From the NCBI GenBank assembly GCA_039819085.1, contig JBCBSQ010000020.1:1-41048 (forward strand): DNA of 41,048 nt. The letters run 5' to 3'. Source of the DNA: MED-G105 sp039819085. GTDB taxonomy: Bacteria; Pseudomonadota; Alphaproteobacteria; Caulobacterales; Parvularculaceae. Below the pieces are notes generated by a model that saw nothing but the letters and a program-made list of their open reading frames with translations, made no database searches and was not told where the DNA came from. Positions 28,929 through 38,052 of this stretch are shown here, piece by piece (within the stretch, counting starts at the first letter, position 1; each line of letters begins with the position of its first letter). A program made the position numbers and the translations under genes.

Positions 28929-31238
28929 ATGCCGGACGGCGCCTTCATATCCCCTGAGCAGCTGATCCGTCTGCGGATAAGGGTGCGCGGCGCGGTGCAG
29001 GGCGTCGGCTTCCGGCCGTTCGTCTGGGCGCTCGCTGGCGATCTCGGGCTATCCGGATTTGTCTTCAATGACGAAGAGGGCGTGCTGATCGAAGTTGAAG
29101 GCGCGGTCGCGGACACCGACGCGTTTGCGCGCCGCCTCGAAGAAGACGCCCCGCCGCTCGCCCGGATTGACCGGGTTGAGGCGGCGCAGACCCGCGCCCT
29201 TGGCGGAGAGAAATTCGACATCAGGAAGAGCGCGCGCGGCGGCGCGGCGCGCACCATGGTGACGCCTGATATCGCAACGTGTCCGGATTGTCTGGCGGAG
29301 ATGTTCGATCCGGCGGATCGCCGCTATCTCTATCCGTTCACGAACTGCACCAATTGCGGCCCGCGCCACACGATCACCCGCGCGCTGCCCTATGACCGGG
29401 CTGAGACGAGCATGGCGGCGTTCGCCATGTGTGGGTCCTGCGCGGCGGAATACGAAGATCCTGCGGACCGCCGCTTCCATGCGCAGCCGAACGCCTGCCC
29501 GGATTGCGGCCCGCGGCTGTCAATGGAGATCCCGGAAATTGTCGCGCGCCTCACCGCGGGCGAGATCGTCGCCATCAAGGGGCTCGGCGGATTTCACCTC
29601 GCCTGCGACGCCCGCAATGAAGCGTCCGTCGCGCGCCTCAGGCGACAGAAGGCGCGCGAAGGCAAGCCCTTCGCGGTGATGGTCGCCGGGCTCGCTTCGG
29701 CGAAATCGTTGGCGGACGTTTCCGCCATGGAAGCGGACATGCTCACCGACCAGCGCCGGCCGATTGTTGTCTGCGCCGCGAAAAGGTCGAACGGATTGGC
29801 GCCCGGCGTTTCCAACGACCTGCCGAGCGTCGGGCTGTTTCTTCCCTATACGCCGCTTCACTATCTCCTCTTCCACGAGGCGGCGGGGCGGCCGAAAGGG
29901 ACCGGCTGGCTTGAGGCGCCGCGGGACCTCGCCCTTGTCATGACAAGCGCCAATCCCGGCGGCGAGCCGCTGGTGCGCGACAATGACGAGGCGCACGCGC
30001 GCCTCGGGTCCATTGCGGACGTCATCGTCGACTATGACCGCGATATCGTCACGCGCTGCGATGACAGCGTCATGCGCCAGATCGCCGGCGCGCCCAGCTA
30101 TCTGCGCCGCGCGCGGGGCGCGACGCCTGAGCCGATCAGGCTCGCTCGGGCGCTGCCACCGACCCTCGCGCTTGGCGGCCACCTGAAAAACACCGTATGC
30201 GTCATCCGCGGCGAAGAGGCGTATCTCTCCCAGCATATCGGCGATCTCGACAACGCCGCGACGCTCAAATTCTTTGACGAGACTGCGGCGCACCTGTTGT
30301 CGATCCTTGAAGTGACGCCTGAAGTAGTCGCGTGCGATCTGCATCCGGATTTTCTCTCCACCCGGCGGGCGGAGGATTTCGGCGCGCCGGTCGTGCGTGT
30401 GCAGCACCACCACGCTCATATCGCCGCCGTCGCTGCTGAGCATCATCTGGATGGACCGCTGATCGGCCTTGCGCTTGACGGGTTCGGCCTCGGCGCCGAT
30501 GGCGCGTCGAGTTGGGGCGGTGAACTCCTGCGCGTCGATGGCGCCCGTTTCGAGCGGCTCGGCGGGCTCCATCCGCTGGCGCAGCCGGGCGGCGACAAGG
30601 CGGCGCGCGCGCCCTGGCGCATGGGCGCCGCGGCGCTTCACGCGCTCGACCGGGCGGGCGACATAGAGCGCCGCTTTGCGGGCGAAGCGGGCGCCGCGAC
30701 GATCGCCGCCATGCTGGAGCGTGGCGTCAATGCGCCGATGACGTCCTCCGCGGGGCGTTTGTTCGACGCGGCTTGCGGGCTTCTCGGGGTCGTTCCGCAT
30801 GCATCCTATGAAGGCGAGGCGCCAATGGCGCTGGAGGCGCTCGCCGACGACCCCATTGTCCTGCCCAATGGCTGGCGCATTGAAAATGGCGCCCTCGACT
30901 TTCGCCCGCTGCTCGCCGCGCTCTGCGACGCCGACCGCCGCGCCGGGGCGAACATTTTTCACGGCACGCTGGCGGCGGGCCTTGCGGAGTGGGCGGCGCG
31001 GGCCGTCGCCGCGCATGAAACTAGCCGGCGCGTCGCGCTTTCCGGCGGCTGCCTGCAAAACCGTGTGCTGGCGGAGCGTCTGGTGACGGAGCTTGCCGCC
31101 CGCGGCGTTCAAGCGATCCTGCCGCGCCTTGCGCCGGCAAATGACGGCGGCCTCAGCCTCGGCCAGGCGTTCGTGGCGGCGCTGTCACTAGAAAGAAAAG
31201 AAACGGGAGGAGCAGATGTGCCTTGCGCTGCCGGCTGA
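28929..31238 (+). CDS. hypF: carbamoyltransferase HypF
   Basis: This 769-aa enzyme turns carbamoyl phosphate into the thiocarboxamide on HypE that becomes cyanide. An N-terminal acylphosphatase domain (GAVQGVGFRPFVWAL, residues 21-35) comes first. Two zinc fingers each have the pattern C-x2-C-x18-C-x2-C (CPDCLAEM...CTNC and CGSCAAEY...CPDC). A YrdC-like domain (AIKGLGGFHLACDA, KPFAVM) follows, then the Kae1/carbamoyltransferase domain with VQHHHAHIAAV and LALDGFGLGADG, and GCLQNRVLAERL. Full length. Its end overlaps hypC by 23 bases. Confidence 0.97.
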   Translation: MPDGAFISPEQLIRLRIRVRGAVQGVGFRPFVWALAGDLGLSGFVFNDEEGVLIEVEGAVADTDAFARRLEEDAPPLARIDRVEAAQTRALGGEKFDIRKSARGGAARTMVTPDIATCPDCLAEMFDPADRRYLYPFTNCTNCGPRHTITRALPYDRAETSMAAFAMCGSCAAEYEDPADRRFHAQPNACPDCGPRLSMEIPEIVARLTAGEIVAIKGLGGFHLACDARNEASVARLRRQKAREGKPFAVMVAGLASAKSLADVSAMEADMLTDQRRPIVVCAAKRSNGLAPGVSNDLPSVGLFLPYTPLHYLLFHEAAGRPKGTGWLEAPRDLALVMTSANPGGEPLVRDNDEAHARLGSIADVIVDYDRDIVTRCDDSVMRQIAGAPSYLRRARGATPEPIRLARALPPTLALGGHLKNTVCVIRGEEAYLSQHIGDLDNAATLKFFDETAAHLLSILEVTPEVVACDLHPDFLSTRRAEDFGAPVVRVQHHHAHIAAVAAEHHLDGPLIGLALDGFGLGADGASSWGGELLRVDGARFERLGGLHPLAQPGGDKAARAPWRMGAAALHALDRAGDIERRFAGEAGAATIAAMLERGVNAPMTSSAGRLFDAACGLLGVVPHASYEGEAPMALEALADDPIVLPNGWRIENGALDFRPLLAALCDADRRAGANIFHGTLAAGLAEWAARAVAAHETSRRVALSGGCLQNRVLAERLVTELAARGVQAILPRLAPANDGGLSLGQAFVAALSLERKETGGADVPCAAG

Positions 31239-31458
31239 AGTCGTCGCGCTCGACGGCGACACCGCGACGGTCAATCTCGACGGCGTCGAGGCGCCGGTGT
31301 CACTGGCGTTCCTCGAGGGCGTCGGCGTTGGCGATTTCGTCGTCGTCCATGTGGGGTACGCTCTGTCCCGCGTCGATCCGGAGATCGCCTCGGAACAGAT
31401 CGCCGCCATGAAGGGCGATGCGGCTGCGGATGTCGCCGCCGCATACGGAGAAAGCTGA
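31216..31458 (+). CDS. hypC: hydrogenase maturation chaperone HypC
   Basis: The 80-aa chaperone starts MCLALPAEVV; Cys2 coordinates the iron of the growing Fe(CN)2CO group with HypD. The body is a small beta barrel (FVVVHVGYALSRVDPE) and a C-terminal helix. It starts inside the hypF end with GGGAGGAG upstream and shares one base with hypD (TGATG). It differs from HupF at 24252, so two HypC-family chaperones are present, as in rhizobia. Confidence 0.95.
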   Translation: MCLALPAEVVALDGDTATVNLDGVEAPVSLAFLEGVGVGDFVVVHVGYALSRVDPEIASEQIAAMKGDAAADVAAAYGES

Positions 31459-32603
31459 TGAAATACGTAGACGAGTTCCGTGACCCGGCGGCCGCGCGCG
31501 CGCTCGCCGCGCGCATCGCCGATGAGGTGGACCCCGCGCGTCGTTACGCCTTCATGGAGTTTTGCGGCGGGCACACCCACGCCCTCTGCCGGTTTGGGCT
31601 TGAGGACCTTCTGCCCCCCAACATCCGTATGGTGCACGGGCCCGGCTGTCCGGTTTGCGTGCTGCCCGTCGGGCGGCTGGACCTCGCTGTCGAACTCGTG
31701 ACGTCACGGCCGGAGGTGATCCTCGCCACCTATGGCGACATGATGCGCGTGCCGGGATCAGGGGGCGTCTCTCTCCTGACGGCGAAATCCCGCGGCGGGG
31801 ATGTACGGATGATCTATTCGACGGCGCAAGCCGTCGAACTCGCCAGGGACAACCCTGAGCGCGAGGTCGTCCTTTTCGCCATCGGCTTTGAGACGACGAC
31901 GCCGCCGACCGCCGCGGCGGTGAAGGCCGCGGACGCCGCCGGCCTCAAGAACTTCTCCGTCCTCTGCAATCACGTGCTGACGCCCGCCGCCATCGACGCG
32001 ATCATGACGACGGGCTCGGCGGAATCGCGCGCGCGCCTCGACGGCTTTGTGGGGCCGGGGCACGTCTCCACCATCATCGGCGCTGAGGCATATGAAGACG
32101 CCGCCCGGAAGTGGGAAAAGCCGATCGTTATCTCAGGGTTTGAGCCGAACGATCTTCTGAATGCGATCCATCTCCTCGTCCGCCAGACGAACGCAGGGGA
32201 GGCGCGGGTCGACAACGCCTTCGCGCGGGCCGTGCGGCCTGGCGGCAACGCCGCGGCGCAGGCGCTGTGCGATGAGGTCTTCGCGCTTCGCGACGCGTTT
32301 GAATGGCGCGGGCTCGGCACCATACCCGAAAGCGCGCTGAAGCTTGCGCCCGCCTATGAAGGTTTCGATGCGGAGTTGAAGTTCGATCTTCAGTACGCCT
32401 CAAGGCCCGACCACAAAGCGTGCGCCTGCGCGGAAATCCTGCGTGGCGAGAAAACGCCGGTGGAGTGCGCCGTCTTTGAGACGGCCTGCGCGCCGGAGCA
32501 CCCGCTTGGCTCCTGCATGGTGTCGCCAGAAGGCGCCTGCGCGGCTTACTACCTCTATGGACGGTTCCGCGATGCGGCCCCGCGCCTCGCGGCGGCGGAA
32601 TAA
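31458..32603 (+). CDS. hypD: hydrogenase formation protein HypD
   Basis: The 381-aa FeS protein is the scaffold on which iron receives CN and CO. Conserved motifs are FMEFCGGHTH (C36), GPGCPVCVLP (C64, C67), ATYGDMMRVPGS, and the C-terminal cluster-binding cysteines in CACAEI, VECAVFETACAPEHPLGSCMV. The central GFETTTPPTA is also diagnostic. The start shares a base with the hypC stop. Confidence 0.97.
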   Translation: MKYVDEFRDPAAARALAARIADEVDPARRYAFMEFCGGHTHALCRFGLEDLLPPNIRMVHGPGCPVCVLPVGRLDLAVELVTSRPEVILATYGDMMRVPGSGGVSLLTAKSRGGDVRMIYSTAQAVELARDNPEREVVLFAIGFETTTPPTAAAVKAADAAGLKNFSVLCNHVLTPAAIDAIMTTGSAESRARLDGFVGPGHVSTIIGAEAYEDAARKWEKPIVISGFEPNDLLNAIHLLVRQTNAGEARVDNAFARAVRPGGNAAAQALCDEVFALRDAFEWRGLGTIPESALKLAPAYEGFDAELKFDLQYASRPDHKACACAEILRGEKTPVECAVFETACAPEHPLGSCMVSPEGACAAYYLYGRFRDAAPRLAAAE

Positions 32604-32611
32604 GCCGCATA

Positions 32612-33679
32612 ATGACGAGCGATTCGAATTCGGGCCAACGCCGACTGTTCGCGAAGAAGCTAGATTTCAAGCGCGGCGCGATCGACCTCACCCACGGGGC
32701 CGGCGGGAAGGCGTCCGCGCAACTGTTCGAGGAGCTTTTCCGACCGGCGTTTGACAACGCCTCGCTCAACCGCGGCGACGATCAGGCGCGCATTGACGGC
32801 GCCGCCCGGATGGTTGTCGCCACCGACGGCCATGTGGTCAGCCCCCTGTTCTTTCCGGGCGGCGACATCGGCGCGCTCAGCGTCCACGGCACCATCAACG
32901 ACGTCGCGATGGCCGGGGCCACGCCAACTCAAATGACGGCCGGGTTCATTCTCGAGGAAGGATTCCCGCTCGCCGACTTGAGACGCATCGTTCAGTCGAT
33001 GGCGGCCGCAGCGGCGGAAGCGGGCGTCGAGATTGTCGCTGGCGACACCAAAGTCGTCGAACGCGGCAAGGGTGACGGCGTCTTCATCACGACCACGGGG
33101 CTTGGCGTCATCCCGGATAGCGTGGAGACGCCGCCCGGCGCGGACCGCGCACGCGCCGGCGACGTCATTCTCGTTTCGGGGACAGTGGGCGATCATGGCG
33201 TCACCATTCTCTCCGCTCGCGAAGCATTGCCGATGAGCGTGCCCTTTGAAAGCGACACCGCGGCGCTCCATAGCCTTGTCGCCGATCTTCTCGCCGCGGC
33301 GCCGGGCGTTAAGGTCTTGCGCGATCCGACGCGGGGCGGGCTGGCGACCGCGGTCAACGAAATATGCCGGGCGAGCGGCGTCGGCGCGCTTCTTCGCGAA
33401 ACGTCGATCCCGATACGGAAAACCGTCGATGCCGCCTGCGAACTCCTTGGCGTCGATCCGCTCTACCTCGCCAATGAGGGCAAGCTGATCGCGGTGGTGG
33501 AGGCGTCTGCGGCCGATGCGGCGCTGGCGGCGCTGCGCGGACACCCGCTTGGCCGGGAGGCGGCGGTCATCGGCGAAATCGTCGACGACCCGGACGGCTT
33601 CGTGCAGATGGAGACGGCGTTCGGCGGCAAGCGTCTCGTCGACTGGCTGACGGGCGATCCCTTGCCGCGCATTTGTTGA
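32612..33679 (+). CDS. hypE: hydrogenase maturation protein HypE
   Basis: The 355-aa PurM-like enzyme dehydrates the carbamoylated C-terminal cysteine to thiocyanate and donates CN to HypC/HypD. The end PRIC, with C355 as the modified residue, is intact. N-terminal LTHGAGGKAS, ATDGHVVSPLFFPGGDIG and the nucleotide-binding GTVGDHGV and DPTRGGLAT are typical. It follows hypD by 8 bases and closes the hup-hyp unit. The 109 bases after it, up to the convergent phytase end, show no clear terminator. Confidence 0.97.
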   Translation: MTSDSNSGQRRLFAKKLDFKRGAIDLTHGAGGKASAQLFEELFRPAFDNASLNRGDDQARIDGAARMVVATDGHVVSPLFFPGGDIGALSVHGTINDVAMAGATPTQMTAGFILEEGFPLADLRRIVQSMAAAAAEAGVEIVAGDTKVVERGKGDGVFITTTGLGVIPDSVETPPGADRARAGDVILVSGTVGDHGVTILSAREALPMSVPFESDTAALHSLVADLLAAAPGVKVLRDPTRGGLATAVNEICRASGVGALLRETSIPIRKTVDAACELLGVDPLYLANEGKLIAVVEASAADAALAALRGHPLGREAAVIGEIVDDPDGFVQMETAFGGKRLVDWLTGDPLPRIC

Positions 33680-33788
33680 AATGAGCGAACGGAAGACGAC
33701 CCCTCGGATCCCACGAACACGACCAACATCGCGAACCTCGCGAAATGGCCCAGGGGCGTGTTCTCGATTTGCTCCTGACAGGCCGCGC

Positions 33789-34835
33789 CTATGGCGTGTC
33801 GAGATCTTCTCCATTGAGTAAATCGGCGATGCGCCGCCAGTCGACAAACTTGAAGTTCTGGTTGCTTGACCCAGGCTTGTTGAGGCCGTCCTGCAGAAGG
33901 AATACGCCCTGCGGAAACGACGGCCCGAGCGATGCGGACGTGACGTCGACGCCGTCTGTCTCTTCCGCGCCGTCGACGCCATCGAACGCCGCGACTTTGA
34001 ACTTCAGGAGCGGTGTGTCCGACTGAAGATCATAGACGACAAAGCTATTGTCCCCTTGTGACGACGCGATCAGAACATCGCCATCCTCGCCCCGGCGAAT
34101 TGTCAGTCCCTCCACGTCGGCGACGAGCCCGCCGGGACGCGACACCTCGTCGATAAGCCCCGGGGCGCCGAAGGCGCCATCCTTATACGTCGTTCGCCAG
34201 ACGCCGCGCTCTTCCTCCCCGACATAGAGCCGGCCCGTTGGCTCGTCGAAGACGCACCCCTCAAGCTGGGTGTCGAACTTGCGTCTGGCGGCAAGCGTCG
34301 CCGTCGAGGCGTTGACAATTCGGTAGGCCAGCAAGTCGCCTGTCTTGTGGGCGACGAAGACGACGAACTCGTCGCCAGGGGCGCCGACGCAGAGCCCATA
34401 CGGTTCCGGGAGCAAGGACGGGAAGCGGCCAAGCTCGCTAACGCGGCCATTGGCGATCGAGAACACGACGATGGTGTCGTCGCTCCGGTTCGACGCAGCC
34501 GCATAGTCTCCAATCTCGCCTGCGAGGGTTGCGTTCTGGCGCACGTCCACATTGTTGAGCCGGCCGGAGGGCAGGAACTGCGCAATGGACCCGTCGAGGC
34601 GATAGACATAGAGGCCCGCCTGTTTGTCCGTCCCAAGAACGCGGCTTTCCGAAGGATCGTTGGCGTTGATCCAAATTGCTGGATCGTCCGCAGCGTCGTC
34701 GCTGGATTTGACAGGTGCGGTTTCGACGTCGGCGTAGACCGTGGGCGGCGCTGTCGAGGCCGCGTTCCACGCAGATGCGCAGCTCGCCGTCATCGGCGCG
34801 ACAATCAAAAAAGACCAGAGAAGAAGACGGCTCAT
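33789..34835 (-). CDS. beta-propeller phytase (3-phytase) lipoprotein
   Basis: The 348-aa enzyme probably releases phosphate from phytate. I start it at ATG 34835, giving MSRLLLWSFLIVAPMTASC, a lipoprotein signal (lipobox TASC); the open frame extends 25 codons further without support. Beta-propeller phytase features are the early DDAADDPAIWIN, the next blade DKQAGLYVYRLDGS, LNNVDVR, EGCVFDEPTGRLYVGEEE, DVEGLTI, ASSQGDNSFVVYD, DGVD and the final GSSNQNFKFVDW, which carry the acidic calcium-binding residues. It follows the TonB receptor by 81 bases on the same strand, so the pair is probably one operon. Confidence 0.88.
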   Translation of the reverse strand: MSRLLLWSFLIVAPMTASCASAWNAASTAPPTVYADVETAPVKSSDDAADDPAIWINANDPSESRVLGTDKQAGLYVYRLDGSIAQFLPSGRLNNVDVRQNATLAGEIGDYAAASNRSDDTIVVFSIANGRVSELGRFPSLLPEPYGLCVGAPGDEFVVFVAHKTGDLLAYRIVNASTATLAARRKFDTQLEGCVFDEPTGRLYVGEEERGVWRTTYKDGAFGAPGLIDEVSRPGGLVADVEGLTIRRGEDGDVLIASSQGDNSFVVYDLQSDTPLLKFKVAAFDGVDGAEETDGVDVTSASLGPSFPQGVFLLQDGLNKPGSSNQNFKFVDWRRIADLLNGEDLDTP

Positions 34836-34916
34836 TGGCGCAACCCTGTTTGGCGTGCTCAAGAGAGCCCGCGAAAGGGGCGATACAACTGGCGCCCCTT
34901 CCGCCCGCACCTCCCG

Positions 34917-37847
34917 CTAGTAGGTAAACTGAAGGCCGAACCGGGCCTGCCAGCCATACTCCTCAAACTGGGAATTCACCCGATTGAAGCCCGCATTGCG
35001 GAACGTCGCGACGAAGGGCCGATTGTTGATGTTCTTGAATTCGCCGAACAGCTGGAATTGATCAGTGATGTTGTACTTCGCTGTCACGTCGTACTGAACG
35101 AAGGAATCCACGAAACGGTCGACGCCTTCGCCGCCTTCGTCCAACACGTCCAGAAACTCGTCGCGATACGTCGCGGCGAAACGCAGATTGATCGGTCCTT
35201 TTTCGTAGCCGAGGATCCCCGTCGCAACATGACGTGATTGCCCCGGCACGCTTGTCTCACGCGTATCGCCATCCGCGTTCGCCACCGTCACTTCGCTGTC
35301 GACGAAGGTATAATTGGCGTTGACGATGAAGCCGTCCAACAGCCCCGGCAAGAAGTCCAGTGGTTGCTGATAGTTGAATTCGAAACCGATGATCCGCGCG
35401 TCTTCCAGATTGACGAAGGTGACCGCTTCGTCGAATGCGACATTGTTCACGACGACATCGTTGAACGTCTGTGCGGCGATGAAATCGTCGATCGATTTAT
35501 AGAAGCCGCCGATCGAGACAACCGAGCTGTTGCCTGGGTACCATTCAAGCGATGCGTCGATATTCTCCGCCCGTTGCCGGTCGAGGTTCGGATTGCCGAA
35601 GGAGCCCTCTACGTCAAAGCCTTCCTGTCCGATTTCGACGCGCGGCACGGCCGCCTCGATGTTTGGTCGGGCGAGCGACCGGTAATACGCCAGGCGCGCG
35701 ACGACCTGTTCCGTCGCGTCAAAACGCATATTCACGCTCGGTAGCCAGTCAGTATACGAAAGTTCATTCGACGTTGGGCTGGCGATGATGCGGGTGAGCT
35801 CCACGGCGGTTTCCGCGCCGTCGAATTCCGCTTCGACATCTTCGAATAGCACCTCGCCGTCGATTGCGGAGGCGGGCAGCACCGACGCGAGATCGCCTGT
35901 TACGTCGCCGGCGAATGTTTCTTCGACTTCTTGCTCAAGCACGTTGAAGCCATTGGCGGAGTAGTCGGTATGCTCAACGCGCAGGCCGGCGATCACAGAG
36001 ACGCGTCCGAACTGGCGCTGCGCCATCACGTAGCCGGCGAAGATGTTCTCCTCCGCATCATAGTCTTCCGCGCGGGAATCAAATGCGGAGTTCGCGCCGT
36101 CGATGTCGAAGCCGCCTTCGTTCCCTCCAACGAATGCGCCGAACGCATCCGGATCGACGGCCGGGTTCATTTCCGTCAGAGAGTAATCAACGTTCGTCGC
36201 GAACGGCGTCAGGGTTAGATCATCTTCGAAACCGTCAAAGAAAACAGAGTCGATGTCATAGCGCTTTTCGCGGAGGCGGACTTTGCCGCCCGCCTGAATA
36301 TAGCCTGGCGCGCCGAAAAGGCTCGTATCGTAACGCCCGTTCAGGGTGAACGCCCATTCTTCGTCTTCAGAAAGACCGTCTACTGACTCAAACTCGTCGA
36401 ATTCAAATGCGTCGGTGTCAAAGTAGGCTTCCTCAAGGCCCGCGTCTGGAAACCCGATAAGAGGGAATGTCGGATCGGCGAGGTTCTGAGCGACGACGCC
36501 TTCGTCGATGTCCTGGGTGAACGTCGCGATCGTATTGCGCGGTTCTGCCTCGTCCGCGAACGAGTAGGATGCGCTGTAATCGACCGTCAGTTGATCGAAC
36601 ACGTGCTCCGCGCCGGCGACGACGGACCAGATCCTCTGCTCCTCGAAGCGATCGCGAACGTCGCGGGCGACCGCGACCTCGCCTTCGCTTGCGTCAAAAA
36701 CGATCTGGCCGGGCGCGCTCGCATCCACGTCGACGCTGTCCGCATCGAACTGCGTTTCGGTCCGTGTTCTGATTTCGTCGTCGCTAAAGTCGGAAAAGAG
36801 GCCGCGAATGTACGCCGTCGTCGTGTCGCTCGGCGCAAAGTCGAGGTTGAGGGCGGCTGACAGGCGCTCGCGACGGATGACGTAGTCTCGTTGCTGGATC
36901 TCCGTCAGGAAACTGCCAAGCTCGTCGTCGAATTCCGGATTGTCGCCTTCGATGCCTTCGGAACCAAAGTCGCGTCGCTGCCACGCGACTGACGCTGCAA
37001 CGCCGACTGTGTCGTTCAAGAACTTGTTTGCGAAGACGCCAGAATAGCGCTGGGAGAATTCATCCACCTGGTCGGTGTAGATGCCAGCGGCCTTCAGTTT
37101 GAAAAACAGGCTTTCCTGCTCGAGTCCGGAGAGCGTCTTGATTTCGATATTGCCGCCAATGTTATCGGCGTCGATGTCGGGCGTCAGGGATTTGCTGACG
37201 ACGATCGAGGACAAAATGTCGGAGTCGATAACGTCCAGCGGCACCTGGCGCGCATCCGCCTCCGGCGACGGAATTCGAACGCCGTTGATTGTCGTGGAGA
37301 CAAAGTTTGGATCTGCGCCGCGGATGGATACGAAGCGGCCTTCGCCCTGGTCGTTCAGGACGTTGACGCCTGGGGCGCGGCGGACAGCTTCGGCGACGTT
37401 TTCATCCGGCAATTGCCCGATTGCGTCCGCAGACAGGACGGTGATGACGCCGTCGGCCGCTTTTTGTTGGGACAATGCGGAGTTGAGAGCGCCGCGCTGG
37501 CCGATGACGAGGATGTTCTCAACGACGGGCAAATTGGCGCCGAGCCGGACGTCCGCGGTCGCCGTCGCGTCGTCGGATGGGACGGAGACGGTGACTGTCG
37601 CGACGTCCGCGCCGATATAGCTGACGCGGATCGTGTAGTCGCCCGCGGGCACCGCCGCAAAACGATACTCACCCGCCCGGTCCGTCGTCGCCGTGGCGCC
37701 GGTCTCGACAATCCGCAAGATAACGCCGTCCAGCGCGAATTCGCCCGACCCGTCGCTGACGCGGCCCTGAATGACGCCGGCCGACGCAGCCTGCGAAACG
37801 ACACCCATCACGGCGGCGAGCGCCGTGGTCTTGAGAAGGTTTTTCAT
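34917..37847 (-). CDS. TonB-dependent receptor (phytase-linked)
   Basis: This 976-aa outer-membrane receptor starts at ATG 37847 (MKNLLKTTALAAVMGVVSQAASAG, signal peptide), with GGTGGGG upstream; the longer frame lacks support. Residues about 24-105 form a carboxypeptidase-regulatory-like domain (IQGRVSDGSGEFALDGV, GEYRFAAVPAGDYTIRVSYIG). Then comes a TonB-box-like stretch (NILVIGQR) and a plug domain (LPDENVAEAVRRAPGVNV, SIRGADPNF). A 22-strand barrel with acidic loops ends in QARFGLQFTY. The type matches receptors of the TonB-dependent family that take up large polar ligands. The adjacent phytase suggests the ligand is phytate or its metal salts, which is inference. Confidence 0.92.
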   Translation of the reverse strand: MKNLLKTTALAAVMGVVSQAASAGVIQGRVSDGSGEFALDGVILRIVETGATATTDRAGEYRFAAVPAGDYTIRVSYIGADVATVTVSVPSDDATATADVRLGANLPVVENILVIGQRGALNSALSQQKAADGVITVLSADAIGQLPDENVAEAVRRAPGVNVLNDQGEGRFVSIRGADPNFVSTTINGVRIPSPEADARQVPLDVIDSDILSSIVVSKSLTPDIDADNIGGNIEIKTLSGLEQESLFFKLKAAGIYTDQVDEFSQRYSGVFANKFLNDTVGVAASVAWQRRDFGSEGIEGDNPEFDDELGSFLTEIQQRDYVIRRERLSAALNLDFAPSDTTTAYIRGLFSDFSDDEIRTRTETQFDADSVDVDASAPGQIVFDASEGEVAVARDVRDRFEEQRIWSVVAGAEHVFDQLTVDYSASYSFADEAEPRNTIATFTQDIDEGVVAQNLADPTFPLIGFPDAGLEEAYFDTDAFEFDEFESVDGLSEDEEWAFTLNGRYDTSLFGAPGYIQAGGKVRLREKRYDIDSVFFDGFEDDLTLTPFATNVDYSLTEMNPAVDPDAFGAFVGGNEGGFDIDGANSAFDSRAEDYDAEENIFAGYVMAQRQFGRVSVIAGLRVEHTDYSANGFNVLEQEVEETFAGDVTGDLASVLPASAIDGEVLFEDVEAEFDGAETAVELTRIIASPTSNELSYTDWLPSVNMRFDATEQVVARLAYYRSLARPNIEAAVPRVEIGQEGFDVEGSFGNPNLDRQRAENIDASLEWYPGNSSVVSIGGFYKSIDDFIAAQTFNDVVVNNVAFDEAVTFVNLEDARIIGFEFNYQQPLDFLPGLLDGFIVNANYTFVDSEVTVANADGDTRETSVPGQSRHVATGILGYEKGPINLRFAATYRDEFLDVLDEGGEGVDRFVDSFVQYDVTAKYNITDQFQLFGEFKNINNRPFVATFRNAGFNRVNSQFEEYGWQARFGLQFTY

Positions 37848-37932
37848 GCGCCCCACCCGGCTGACTGAATTCAGATAGTCCGAGCTAACGCGCTCAATGC
37901 ACAAATTCGTATCAGTTGGAAGTCGTTTTTGT

Positions 37933-37957
37933 GACGGCCTCGTGATGGAGGGCCGTC
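37933..37957. repeat. inverted repeat upstream of the phytase-linked receptor
   Basis: GACGGCC (37933-37939) and GGCCGTC (37951-37957) pair perfectly around an 11-nt loop in the 205-base gap between the two receptors. No U-tract follows on the minus strand, so it may be a terminator remnant for the upstream receptor gene or an operator for the receptor-phytase operon. Confidence 0.3.
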
Positions 37958-38052
37958 CTGATCAAGACGAAGTGGCGGCCCGCTAACGGTCTCTGGATTG
38001 TCAAGTTCCGGGGCGGTCGCAAGAGCAGCTTTCTGCAAGCAATGCGGTGGAA

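Noticed and set aside
29520..31112. Minus-strand 530-codon frame opposite hypF
   Set aside because: Antisense to an intact hypF with all its domains; long antisense frames are common at this GC content.
37905..37935. Possible Pho box (CCGTCAC-AAAA repeat) upstream of the phytase-linked receptor, minus strand
   Set aside because: The first half matches 5 of 7 bases of CTGTCAT but the second half only 3 of 7, too weak to call.
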